Both the position numbers and the translations under genes were made by a program. A stretch of DNA of 44,196 bases from Clostridia bacterium DTU068 (GTDB taxonomy: Bacteria > Bacillota > DSM-12270 > Thermacetogeniales > Thermacetogeniaceae): contig LFTQ01000041.1 of the NCBI GenBank assembly GCA_001513545.1, forward strand, positions 20,462 through 64,657. The letters are read 5' to 3'. Numbering within the stretch: the stretch's first letter is position 1; each line of letters starts with the position of its first letter. The notes beneath the pieces were generated by a model. It worked only from the letters and a program-made list of their open reading frames with translations, made no database searches and had not been told where the DNA came from. This document shows, in pieces, positions 27,782-35,747 of this stretch.

Positions 27782-27858
27782 GAAGGCCGCTTTCCTCTCT
27801 TTGCCGGTTAAGCTATTTAAGCAAGAACCACTTGCTTAACAGGAGGTAAGCGGCCTTC
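27782..27858 (+). repeat. 77-base hairpin element; possible terminator or mobile miniature element
   Basis: Outer arms GAAGGCCGCTT and AAGCGGCCTTC are perfect 11-bp inverted repeats. After a one-base mismatch, CCTC can pair with GAGG. Inside, TTAAGCAAG-AACCA-CTTGCTTAA forms a 9-bp hairpin. GTTAAGC (27807-27813) competes for the same right arm (GCTTAAC). The 3' flank is CTGTTTTAT, so it may terminate mgtC-family transcripts. The structure is much more elaborate than the other terminators here. A miniature inverted-repeat element or structured RNA is possible. Confidence 0.55.
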
Positions 27859-27891
27859 CTGTTTTATAAAATGCCCATAATTTAATTTTTT

Positions 27892-27910
27892 ATACTTAAT
27901 ATGTAAGTAT
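27892..27910 (+). promoter_or_regulatory. Inverted repeat, possible operator upstream of galT
   Basis: ATACTTA-ATATG-TAAGTAT, 7-bp arms around a 5-base centre in AT-rich DNA about 110 bases before galT. Size and position would suit a dimeric repressor, but no regulator gene is adjacent. Confidence 0.35.
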
Positions 27911-28021
27911 TAATCAGCAAGAGTTTAATAAAAAATAATCAACATCAATAGCAATGCATAAAACCAAATCGAAGGGAGAAGAATGTTTAAAGAAAGACAA
28001 AAACTAGGGAGGGAAGCTCAA

Positions 28022-29062
28022 ATGCCTGAACTGAGGCAGGAGCCAATCACAAAAAAATGGGTTATCATAGCAACAGAACGCAGCAAAAGGCCGTCAGACT
28101 TCCCAGTTCGGCCTGAGAAAAGAAAAGGGGGGTCTTGCCCTTTTTGTGTAGGTAATGAAAGTAAAACACCACCCGAGATCACCGCCTATCGGAAAGAAGG
28201 AACACAAACAGATAGTCCGGGTTGGTGGGTTCGAGTTGTACCCAATCTGTTCCCCGCGTTAAAATCGGGGGAAGAAGGGCCGCAGAATCAAAACTTTTAT
28301 GTAACCAGGCCAGGGTTAGGTGCTCATGAGGTTTTGATTGAATCACCTGATCACAACTCTACATTAGAAGAACACTCTCTTGATCAGGCAAGAGATATAT
28401 TTCAGATGTGGGTCGACCGTTACAGGGCGGTGATGGAGCAGGAAGATATCAAATATGTCCAAATTTTTAAAAATGAGGGTTCTATCGCTGGTGCATCACT
28501 GGAACACCCCCACAGCCAGTTAATCGCTACACCTTTAGTCCCTCCTTTTATTGCTGAAGAATTAAAAGGAGCAAAAGAGTATCACACAGAACAGGGACAT
28601 TGTATTTATTGTGATATGATCGCTCATGAAATAGAGGAAGGAGAGCGTGTTGTAGCGGAAAAACAAGATTTTATCTCATTTTGTCCTTATGCGTCCCGTT
28701 TTCCCTTTGAAACATGGATTATGCCTAAAAGACACCAAGCGAGTTTTGGCTCACTGGATAGCGGACAGTTGCAAAGCTTGACTGAGATTGTTCAGGAAAC
28801 CATGCAAAAAATCACAGGTTCATTGAATAACCCACCTTATAACATGGTTCTCCACAGTGCTCCTTCAGGTGAAGATGATGCTCCTTACTACCACTGGCAT
28901 TTGGAAGTTCTCCCCCGCTTGACTATTGTGGCCGGGTTTGAATGGGGTACAGGAATAATCATTAACCCAACCCCACCTGAATCAGCAGCAAAATACCTAA
29001 GAGAGACATCTGTTCAAAACAACAGAGCAAAGGAGGAGTTAGTATGGCAGCAGATTCACTAA
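28022..29062 (+). CDS. galT: Galactose-1-phosphate uridylyltransferase
   Basis: 346-aa HIT-superfamily nucleotidyltransferase that exchanges UMP between UDP-glucose and galactose-1-phosphate. It begins MPELRQEPITKKWVIIATERSKRPSDF. Zinc-site cysteines are in CPFC (about residue 40). The nucleophile His lies in EHPHSQLIATP, and a second HIT-like half carries CIYCD and HWHLEVLPR. The ORF track starts 13 codons upstream at 27983. ATG 28022 after AGGGAGGG (eight bases) gives the family N-terminus. The reading frame overlaps glgA by 19 bases, so the two genes are coupled. Related ADP-sugar transferases are the alternative, and the glgA partner makes that worth testing. Confidence 0.9.
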   Translation: MPELRQEPITKKWVIIATERSKRPSDFPVRPEKRKGGSCPFCVGNESKTPPEITAYRKEGTQTDSPGWWVRVVPNLFPALKSGEEGPQNQNFYVTRPGLGAHEVLIESPDHNSTLEEHSLDQARDIFQMWVDRYRAVMEQEDIKYVQIFKNEGSIAGASLEHPHSQLIATPLVPPFIAEELKGAKEYHTEQGHCIYCDMIAHEIEEGERVVAEKQDFISFCPYASRFPFETWIMPKRHQASFGSLDSGQLQSLTEIVQETMQKITGSLNNPPYNMVLHSAPSGEDDAPYYHWHLEVLPRLTIVAGFEWGTGIIINPTPPESAAKYLRETSVQNNRAKEELVWQQIH

Positions 29063-30516
29063 AAATCCTTTTTGTTTCAGCAGAGCTTACCCCTTTGGCT
29101 AAGGTGGGAGGTCTGGCAGATGTAGCAGGATCTTTACCCAAAGCCTTAAAACATTTAGGGCATGATGTGCGTATTGCTATTCCTAAATACAAACAGATAC
29201 AAGAGGGAGAATATCTGCTGGATTATCCTGTAGAAATGGATCATCATTTAGAAACAGGTATTATCAGAAAAACAACTTTAAAGGGAAAAAAAGTAGAAGT
29301 TCCGGTGTATTTAATTGACAATTATAAGTATTTTTACCGTGATGGGATTTATGGTTATGGTGATGAAGCTGAGCGGTACAACTTTTTCTGTAAAGCAGTG
29401 CTTAATATGCTGCCGCAAATTGACTTCCACCCAGATATCATACACTGTAATGACTGGCATACAGGATTAATACCTTTAGCTTTGAGAACTAAATATGCAG
29501 AGGATCCGTATTACCAAAAAATAGCATCCACTTTCACCGTACACAATCTTCAGCATCAGGGCACTTTTCCCAAAAATGTTCTAAGACTTGTTGGGTTAGG
29601 GGATGAGTATTTTAATCCTGAGCAATTGGAGTTTTACGGTATGGTTAATTTCATGAAAGCCGGCTTGATCTACGCAGATGTGATCAATACTGTGAGTAAA
29701 AAATATGCCATGGAAATACAGACCCAAGAATATGGTGAGCGTTTGGACGGACTGCTGCGCAAGAGAGCACAGGATCTATATGGGATCGTGAATGGGATTG
29801 ATTATGAAGAGCTAAATCCTGCAACTGATAAATATATTTATCAGAATTATTCAGTAGAAGACATCAACTTAAAGAAGGAGAACAAATATGCTCTACAACG
29901 GGAATTAGGGCTGCCCAAGAGCGATACACCGCTATTGGGTATAATCACCAGGCTGGTGGATCAGAAAGGACTCAGTTTGATTATAGAGATATTCGATAAA
30001 ATAATGAAACTGGGAGTTCAATTTGTACTGCTAGGGAGTGGGGATGACCATTTGCAAAGGCAGTTTACCGAATTCAAAATGAGATACCCTCAGCAGGCCG
30101 CAGTCAACATTGGATTCAATATTGAACTGGCCCAGAAGATATATGCAGCTTCCGATATCTTTCTGATGCCATCTCGCTTTGAACCCTGTGGCCTCAGCCA
30201 AATGATCAGTCTCAGGTATGGCACAATCCCTGTAGTGCGTTCAGTGGGCGGACTTTCTGATACTATTGAGGATTATAATGAACAATCAGGTAAGGGCAAT
30301 GGTTTTTCCTTTAAACCCTACCGATCCCAGGAACTGCTGCACAGCATTGAGCGTGCTGTTGATATCTACCGGAACAAACCGGATCTGTGGAAGAGTCTGG
30401 TGGTAAAAGGGATGAAAAGCGATTTTTCCTGGGAGAGATCAGCAAAGGAATATGTTAATCTCTATAAAAAGGCCATTGATAAAAACAACAGCATCCCTCA
30501 CCGCAGAGCTGTATAA
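29044..30516 (+). CDS. glgA: Glycogen synthase, GT5 family
   Basis: 490-aa ADP-glucose (possibly UDP-glucose) starch/glycogen synthase. The N-terminal SAELTPLAKVGGLADVAGSLPKAL carries the K-x-GG donor-site motif. HCNDWHTGLIPLAL, FEPCGLSQMISLRYGTIPVVRSVGGLSDTI and the C-terminal Rossmann half are typical GT5. ATG 29044 follows AAAGGAGGAG. It lies directly downstream of and overlapping galT; glgC and glgB are not in the window, so the sugar-nucleotide supply is encoded elsewhere or involves the neighbouring transferase. A strong terminator follows. Confidence 0.95.
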   Translation: MAADSLKILFVSAELTPLAKVGGLADVAGSLPKALKHLGHDVRIAIPKYKQIQEGEYLLDYPVEMDHHLETGIIRKTTLKGKKVEVPVYLIDNYKYFYRDGIYGYGDEAERYNFFCKAVLNMLPQIDFHPDIIHCNDWHTGLIPLALRTKYAEDPYYQKIASTFTVHNLQHQGTFPKNVLRLVGLGDEYFNPEQLEFYGMVNFMKAGLIYADVINTVSKKYAMEIQTQEYGERLDGLLRKRAQDLYGIVNGIDYEELNPATDKYIYQNYSVEDINLKKENKYALQRELGLPKSDTPLLGIITRLVDQKGLSLIIEIFDKIMKLGVQFVLLGSGDDHLQRQFTEFKMRYPQQAAVNIGFNIELAQKIYAASDIFLMPSRFEPCGLSQMISLRYGTIPVVRSVGGLSDTIEDYNEQSGKGNGFSFKPYRSQELLHSIERAVDIYRNKPDLWKSLVVKGMKSDFSWERSAKEYVNLYKKAIDKNNSIPHRRAV

Positions 30517-30538
30517 GAAAATTTTGCAAAGGATCTCA

Positions 30539-30563
30539 CCCCTCCCAATTGGGAGGGGTTTTT
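30539..30563 (+). terminator. Intrinsic terminator after glgA
   Basis: CCCCTCCC-AATT-GGGAGGGG, a perfect 8-bp GC-rich stem, followed by TTTTT. Confidence 0.95.
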
Positions 30564-30629
30564 GATAACGGGCAGGAATTTTATCAAAATAATAGAAGGT
30601 AACAGAAAACCTTAGAAAGGGCTGTTACT

Positions 30630-31226
30630 TTGTCGGAAAAAATACTGGTTGTTTCTAAAGATCTTTTACAGGCAAACAATGTTTGTTTTCAAGGCTTTAA
30701 GGCTGGTACAGATCATGTCCTTTGGAACCTGTTCGCTGAGAACGGGGTTTTTAGGGAGCGGAACCAAATGGAGCAGGACCCCAGCTATAAGCAGTTGATT
30801 GTTTATCTGGTGCTCAGATACAGGGACAGGATCTTTGTTTACCAGCGAATTAAGGCAACAGGTGAAAAAAGGCTGCTTGATCAGTATTCCTTCGGTTTGG
30901 GCGGCCACATCAACCCGGTTTCTGCCAGGAGTTTCAGAAAGCTGATCATTTCCAACCTGAACAGGGAATTGAAAGAAGAGGTTGTTTTCCCAGGGTACTA
31001 CTCTTATGGTTTCCTGGGGTTTCTTAATGATGAACAAACTGAAGTGGGACAGCACCATTTAGGTTTGGTGTTTTTAATCTCCTGTCTATCAGATGAGATT
31101 ACTGTCAGGGAAAAGAACAAAATACAGGGAGCATTAATACCGATCTCCCAATTGGATGATTACCGGCCGAATTTGGAGAACTGGTCCTGTTTACTGCTCC
31201 CCCAAATAAAAAATATTGTTAAGTAA
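30630..31226 (+). CDS. Predicted Nudix-like phosphoesterase (COG4112 type)
   Basis: 198 aa. It resembles the predicted MutT-family phosphoesterases. FGLGGHINPVS begins a Nudix-box-like region, and RELKEEV supplies the RExxEE metal-binding core, although the spacing between the two is longer than in the canonical Nudix box. DRIFVYQRIKATGEKRL and GLVFLISCL are strands typical of that fold. It has no signal peptide. TTG 30630 has GAAAGGG eight bases upstream. It stands alone between the glgA terminator and a promoter before miaB. Substrate unknown. Confidence 0.75.
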   Translation: MSEKILVVSKDLLQANNVCFQGFKAGTDHVLWNLFAENGVFRERNQMEQDPSYKQLIVYLVLRYRDRIFVYQRIKATGEKRLLDQYSFGLGGHINPVSARSFRKLIISNLNRELKEEVVFPGYYSYGFLGFLNDEQTEVGQHHLGLVFLISCLSDEITVREKNKIQGALIPISQLDDYRPNLENWSCLLLPQIKNIVK

Positions 31227-31248
31227 GGCTTTCAATGAAAAACCGATT

Positions 31249-31257
31249 TGATATACT
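31249..31257 (+). promoter_or_regulatory. Extended -10 promoter for miaB
   Basis: TGATATACT (TG-n-TATACT, one mismatch to TATAAT), with TTTCAA 16 bp before it as a weak -35. It would initiate about 50 bases before the miaB ATG, ahead of the miaB-to-hfq block. Confidence 0.5.
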
Positions 31258-31315
31258 ATAAAAAGGTCTTGTCCTTATGGATTTTGAGAAATAGTTAATT
31301 GAAGTAGGTGGGGCA

Positions 31316-32680
31316 ATGGAGTCAAAACGCAGATTCAATATATGGACTTCAGGCTGTCAGATGAATGAACATGATACCGAAATAATGCGTGCTCTGCTGG
31401 AGCAGGAGGGATACCTGTGGACATCAGACCCCGAGGAGGCGGATATTGTTATTCTCAATACCTGTTCTGTGAGAAAAAGCGCTGAACAGAGAGCTTTGGG
31501 TTTGCTGGGTAATTTGAAACACAGAAAAAAGAGGGATCCTGATCTAGTAATTGCAGTGGGAGGGTGCATGACCCATAACCCAGAGGTACGGGATCTGTTG
31601 ATCAATAAAATTCCCTTTGTGGACATTATCTTCGGAACCCGCAACTATCACTATTTACCTGAATTTCTGCGGGAAGCGGAGAGCGGTCGTGTGATCGCTG
31701 ATGATGTTGATGAAGATATACCCGGAGTGCTGCCTGCCTGCCGCACCAGCAAGGTAAAGGCATATGTAACCATTATGTACGGCTGCAATAATTATTGTTC
31801 CTACTGTATTGTTCCCTATACAAGAGGTAGGGAGAAAAGCCGTCCTCTTGAGGAGGTATACCAGGAGGTAGCGGAACTGGCAGAAAGGGGCTATCAGGAG
31901 GTGATGCTGCTCGGACAGAATGTCAACTCCTATGGAAAAGATCTAAACGGCAATATCAATTTTGCCAAACTACTAGAAAAAATCGATAGAATAGATGGCC
32001 TGTCCAGGATAAGGTATATGACTTCTCACCCTAGGGATTTTACTGATGAGTTAATTGAGACTATTGCTGCCTCACAAAAGGTCTGTGAGCACTTTCATCT
32101 TCCTCTGCAGGCAGGGAGCAACAAAATCTTACAGCTTATGAACAGAGGCTATTCCAGAGAAAGATTTTTAAAACTGACCGATTCGGTCAGAGAAAGGATA
32201 CCAGAGGCCAGTATTACAACTGATATTATTGTTGGATTTCCAGGAGAAACAGAGGAAGATTTTTTGGACACACTGGATCTGGTGGAGAGGGTCAGGTTTG
32301 ATGCTGCCTACACATTTTTATTCTCTGCCCGTGAAGGAACACCGGCAGCAGAGATGTCAGAACAAATACCAGAAGAGGTAAAAAAGGACCGCTTTAAGAG
32401 GTTGGTAGAACTGCAAAATAAGATAACTCTGGAGCAAAACCTTCCTTTGGTAAACCAGGTTGTAGAAGTACTTGTGGAAGGTAGAAGTAAAAAGGATCCA
32501 GAACGCTGGAGCGGTCGCACTAGGACCAATAAGATCGTCAATTTTGAGGTTTTGGATGACACAGATCTGACAGGCAAATTGGCAGATGTTCAGATCATAT
32601 CTGCCCAAACTTGGAACCTGTCAGGTAAATTAAAAAAAGTTCAACAAAAAGAGGGATCTGCCCCTTTTTCCAGAAATTAA
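31316..32680 (+). CDS. miaB: tRNA-2-methylthio-N6-dimethylallyladenosine synthase MiaB
   Basis: 454-aa radical-SAM methylthiotransferase acting on i6A37 of tRNA, the product of MiaA. N-terminal UPF0004 cysteines: TSGCQMNEHD, NTCSVR, VGGCM. Radical-SAM motif CNNYCSYC (about residues 157-164). IVPYTRGREKSRP is MiaB-like. A TRAM domain follows (about 375-445). ATG 31316 follows AGGTGGGG. Its pathway partner miaA lies at 40558 in the same block, and the Bacillus order miaB-ymcA-mutS is kept. Confidence 0.97.
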   Translation: MESKRRFNIWTSGCQMNEHDTEIMRALLEQEGYLWTSDPEEADIVILNTCSVRKSAEQRALGLLGNLKHRKKRDPDLVIAVGGCMTHNPEVRDLLINKIPFVDIIFGTRNYHYLPEFLREAESGRVIADDVDEDIPGVLPACRTSKVKAYVTIMYGCNNYCSYCIVPYTRGREKSRPLEEVYQEVAELAERGYQEVMLLGQNVNSYGKDLNGNINFAKLLEKIDRIDGLSRIRYMTSHPRDFTDELIETIAASQKVCEHFHLPLQAGSNKILQLMNRGYSRERFLKLTDSVRERIPEASITTDIIVGFPGETEEDFLDTLDLVERVRFDAAYTFLFSAREGTPAAEMSEQIPEEVKKDRFKRLVELQNKITLEQNLPLVNQVVEVLVEGRSKKDPERWSGRTRTNKIVNFEVLDDTDLTGKLADVQIISAQTWNLSGKLKKVQQKEGSAPFSRN

Positions 32681-32707
32681 TTATAAACAAAAGAGGAGGT
32701 GCTTATT

Positions 32708-33079
32708 TTGTCATTAATGGCAAAAGCACAGGAACTTGGGTATGCGCTATTGGAAACTGAGGAAGCAACTATTCTGAATGCTGCGGAAAAGAATCTTGAC
32801 AGCAACCCGGAATCACTGCGGTTGATCAATGAGTACCAACAAAAGTTTCAACAGATCAAAAATGCCCAGGAGGCAGGGGAAGAGGTCAATGATGAGGCAT
32901 TTGATGAATTCAATCAACTGCAGGAAAAAGTAAAGGCAGACAAAAACATTCAGGCTTATTTTTCTGCACAACAGAAATTCAATCAATTACTGCAGCAGGT
33001 CAACGCTGTTATTAACCAGGTTTTAAGAGGGGAAACCTGTTCACCTGATTGCTGTGACGGCTGTTCAGGCTGCAGTTAA
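32708..33079 (+). CDS. YlbF/YmcA-family protein (RicA/RicF-like) with cysteine-rich tail
   Basis: About 123 aa. It is a helical Com_YlbF-type protein (ALLETEEATILNAAEKNLDSNPESLRLINEYQQKFQQIKNAQ) ending in CSPDCCDGCSGCS, six cysteines in the last 15 residues. In Bacillus the RicA-RicF-RicT complex carries Fe-S clusters on such cysteines and assists RNase Y specificity and developmental phosphorelay. Synteny (miaB upstream, mutS downstream) points to ymcA/ricA. The ORF-track GTG 32699 lies inside AGGAGGTG; TTG 32708, eight bases after AGGAGG, is more likely. RNase Y is encoded at 11789 in this same window. Confidence 0.85.
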   Translation: MSLMAKAQELGYALLETEEATILNAAEKNLDSNPESLRLINEYQQKFQQIKNAQEAGEEVNDEAFDEFNQLQEKVKADKNIQAYFSAQQKFNQLLQQVNAVINQVLRGETCSPDCCDGCSGCS

Positions 33080-33108
33080 AAAAGTAGCTAAAAAAAGAGG
33101 TGGCAGCA

Positions 33109-35724
33109 GTGGGCAGTAATACTCCCTTGATGAACCAGTACCAGTCCATCAAAAAAAAGTATCCAGATTGTTTGCTCTTTTTTCGTTTGGGAGACTTTTA
33201 TGAGCTGTTTGGGGAGGATGCTGTAAAGGCAGCTAAAGAACTGGATATTGTCCTTACCAGCCGTGGGCTTGGCAAAGATGCAAAAGTACCTATGTGTGGG
33301 GTGCCCTATCACGCTGCAGAAAATTACCTCAATCGACTGTTAGAAAAGGGTTATAAGGTTGCCATCTGTGAACAGTTAGAGGAAGCTAAACCGGGGAGGG
33401 GTATTGTTAAAAGGGATGTAGTCAGGGTGGCAACCCCTGGTACTATTTTAAATCCGGAGTATCTTGATCAGTCAAATAACAATTACATTATTTCTCTCTA
33501 CCAGAAGAAAGATAATATCGGTTGTGCTTGGAGTGACATCAGTACAGCTGAGTTTCAGATTGCCCAATTTTCCGATCCGGAAGGTACCGAATATTTGGTG
33601 GATTTGGTAAACCGTCTTCAACCAACGGAGTGTATTGTCGCAAACGGGCAGTTACCTGTTTTTCAATCTCTGTTGAGGGACTGCTGGGATAAAAAGGTGC
33701 TTTATACTGAGGTAGACCAGGCAGCAGAAGATCATTTAACTGAGCAGTTTGGCCAAGAAAATATGGTTGGCCTCAACCAAAATGCCATGAAAGAGGGTTT
33801 AGCGGCTGCAGCAAACCTTCTTGTCTATTTACAGGGAACGCAAAAAACAGATAAACTTCCCTTTCGCAAAATAGAGGTTTATACCCCAGGCAGCCATATG
33901 TACCTGGATGCCATGACCATTAGAAACCTCGAACTGTTTATTACACTTCGCGATGGGAAAAAAGAAGGCAGCCTGTTATGGGCCCTGGATCGAACACTGA
34001 CAGGAATGGGTACCCGCCTTTTAAGGCGCTGGCTGGGATTGCCACTGTTGGATGTGGCCGAAATAGAGAAGAGACAGGAGTCGGTCCAGGAACTGGCAGA
34101 GAATTATTTCTTGCGCAAGGATGTGAGGGATCAGTTAAACAGTGTATATGACCTGGAACGTATTATCAGCAGGATTGATTGGTTGGCTGCCACTCCCCGT
34201 GATCTGCTTGCACTGGCCAATTCGCTGTCTGTAATACCCCATTTAAAAGAAAGCCTGAAACAAGCAAACAGCAATCTGCTTCAGAAGCTGGGAAATATGC
34301 TGGATCCTATATCTGAGTTAAAGCAATTGATCTTCCAGGCACTGATTGACGACCCTCCTGTCAACCCGAAAAATGGTGGGGTTATCAGAAGCGGTTACAA
34401 CTCCGAGGTGGACAGGTTGAGAGAAATGATCGATCAAGGGGAAGACTGGATCAAAAGATTGGAGTTAGAGGAACGGAAACGCACGGGAATCAAATCTTTA
34501 AAAATTGGATTTAATAAAGTGTTTGGGTATTATATCGAGGTTACCAAACCGAACCTGCATCTCGTTCCTGACAACTATATCAGAAAACAGACTCTCACCC
34601 AGGGTGAGCGTTTCTTTACACAGGAATTAAAAGAACAAGAGGCCAACTTTTTAGGGGCTACTGAAGGTCTGCAGGAGTTGGAATACCAGCTATTCCTCGA
34701 AATCCTTGATCAGGCTCAAGCAGTTGCAGAGAGAGTGCGGAAAAACGCACAGCTGATGGCTCAAATTGACTGTCTGGCATCTTTTGCAGAGACAGCTGCC
34801 CGCTATAATTATGTTCGGCCCAAGATCAACAATACAGGAATTATAACCATTAAAAATGGTCGCCACCCGGTTTTAGAACAGCTTATGCCTGAAGGTTCTT
34901 TTGTTCCCAACAGTATACAGATTGGGGAGGAAAACAACAGGATTCATATTCTTACAGGGCCAAATATGGCCGGAAAATCCACATATATGCGCCAAATTGC
35001 TGCATTGATTCTAATGGCTCAGTGCGGATCTCTTATCCCTGCGGAGGAGGCAGAAATAGGGATTGCAGAACGCATTTTTGTGCGCGCTGGAGCGCTGGAT
35101 GATCTGGGAAAGGGTCAGAGCACCTTTATGATGGAGATGAATGAGGTTTCCTATATACTCCAGCATGCTACAAAGGATAGCTTCATTGTGCTGGATGAAG
35201 TAGGAAGGGGCACAGGCACTTTTGATGGTTTGGGAATAGCCTGGGCGATCGTGGAATACCTCCATGATTACATTAAACCCAGGGTAATTTTTGCTACCCA
35301 TTACCATCAGCTGACCCAATTGGCTGAAAAGTTCAGTGGAGTAGTTAATTATTCTGTGGCTGTGGCAGAAGAGGGTACAGATATCGTATTTCTGCATAAA
35401 ATCGTCCCAGGTGGAACAGATAAAAGCTATGGTATTCAAGTAGCACGTTTGGCCAATCTCCCTGCTGAAGTGGTGGAGCGTGCACGGGAGGTGGCTGATT
35501 CACTGGAAGCAAAAGAGGAATTCAAGGATAAGAAAAAACCAGCAGTTACTCAACCTGTGCAATTGGTGCTTTTTGATGAAAAGAGTATGATTATACAGGA
35601 ACTGCGCAGCCTCAACCTGGTTCAGACAACACCTCTCGAAGCTCTGAACATCCTTTCCGAATGGCAGCAGCGCCTGATGAAAGAAAACACATCCTCCAAA
35701 CCAAAGGGCCATCAAAAAAGATAA
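33109..35724 (+). CDS. mutS: DNA mismatch repair protein MutS
   Basis: About 871 aa. The mismatch-binding domain I has the Phe-x-Glu wedge in LFFRLGDFYELF (here FYE). The connector, lever and clamp domains follow. The ATPase has Walker A TGPNMAGKSTYMRQ (about residue 620) and Walker B FIVLDEVGRGTGTFDG. IFATHYHQL and the C-terminal helices are present. It is MutS1, without the Smr domain of MutS2. GTG 33109 is preferred to GTG 33100, since AGAGG ends eight bases before it. It usually sits next to mutL, but here two unrelated genes intervene. Confidence 0.97.
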   Translation: MGSNTPLMNQYQSIKKKYPDCLLFFRLGDFYELFGEDAVKAAKELDIVLTSRGLGKDAKVPMCGVPYHAAENYLNRLLEKGYKVAICEQLEEAKPGRGIVKRDVVRVATPGTILNPEYLDQSNNNYIISLYQKKDNIGCAWSDISTAEFQIAQFSDPEGTEYLVDLVNRLQPTECIVANGQLPVFQSLLRDCWDKKVLYTEVDQAAEDHLTEQFGQENMVGLNQNAMKEGLAAAANLLVYLQGTQKTDKLPFRKIEVYTPGSHMYLDAMTIRNLELFITLRDGKKEGSLLWALDRTLTGMGTRLLRRWLGLPLLDVAEIEKRQESVQELAENYFLRKDVRDQLNSVYDLERIISRIDWLAATPRDLLALANSLSVIPHLKESLKQANSNLLQKLGNMLDPISELKQLIFQALIDDPPVNPKNGGVIRSGYNSEVDRLREMIDQGEDWIKRLELEERKRTGIKSLKIGFNKVFGYYIEVTKPNLHLVPDNYIRKQTLTQGERFFTQELKEQEANFLGATEGLQELEYQLFLEILDQAQAVAERVRKNAQLMAQIDCLASFAETAARYNYVRPKINNTGIITIKNGRHPVLEQLMPEGSFVPNSIQIGEENNRIHILTGPNMAGKSTYMRQIAALILMAQCGSLIPAEEAEIGIAERIFVRAGALDDLGKGQSTFMMEMNEVSYILQHATKDSFIVLDEVGRGTGTFDGLGIAWAIVEYLHDYIKPRVIFATHYHQLTQLAEKFSGVVNYSVAVAEEGTDIVFLHKIVPGGTDKSYGIQVARLANLPAEVVERAREVADSLEAKEEFKDKKKPAVTQPVQLVLFDEKSMIIQELRSLNLVQTTPLEALNILSEWQQRLMKENTSSKPKGHQKR

Positions 35725-35747
35725 TTATTTAGGTGGGTGACTTGCTG

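Larger units (their letters stand above)
27717..28021 (+). other. Gene-free gap between the mgtC-family gene and galT
   Basis: About 305 bases. The first 65 show nothing I can interpret. A 77-base hairpin element (27782-27858) and an AT-rich stretch with a 7-bp inverted repeat (27892-27910) follow. From about 27983 the ORF track adds an extension to galT that I judge untranslated leader. No small ORF with a good ribosome binding site was found. Confidence 0.6.
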
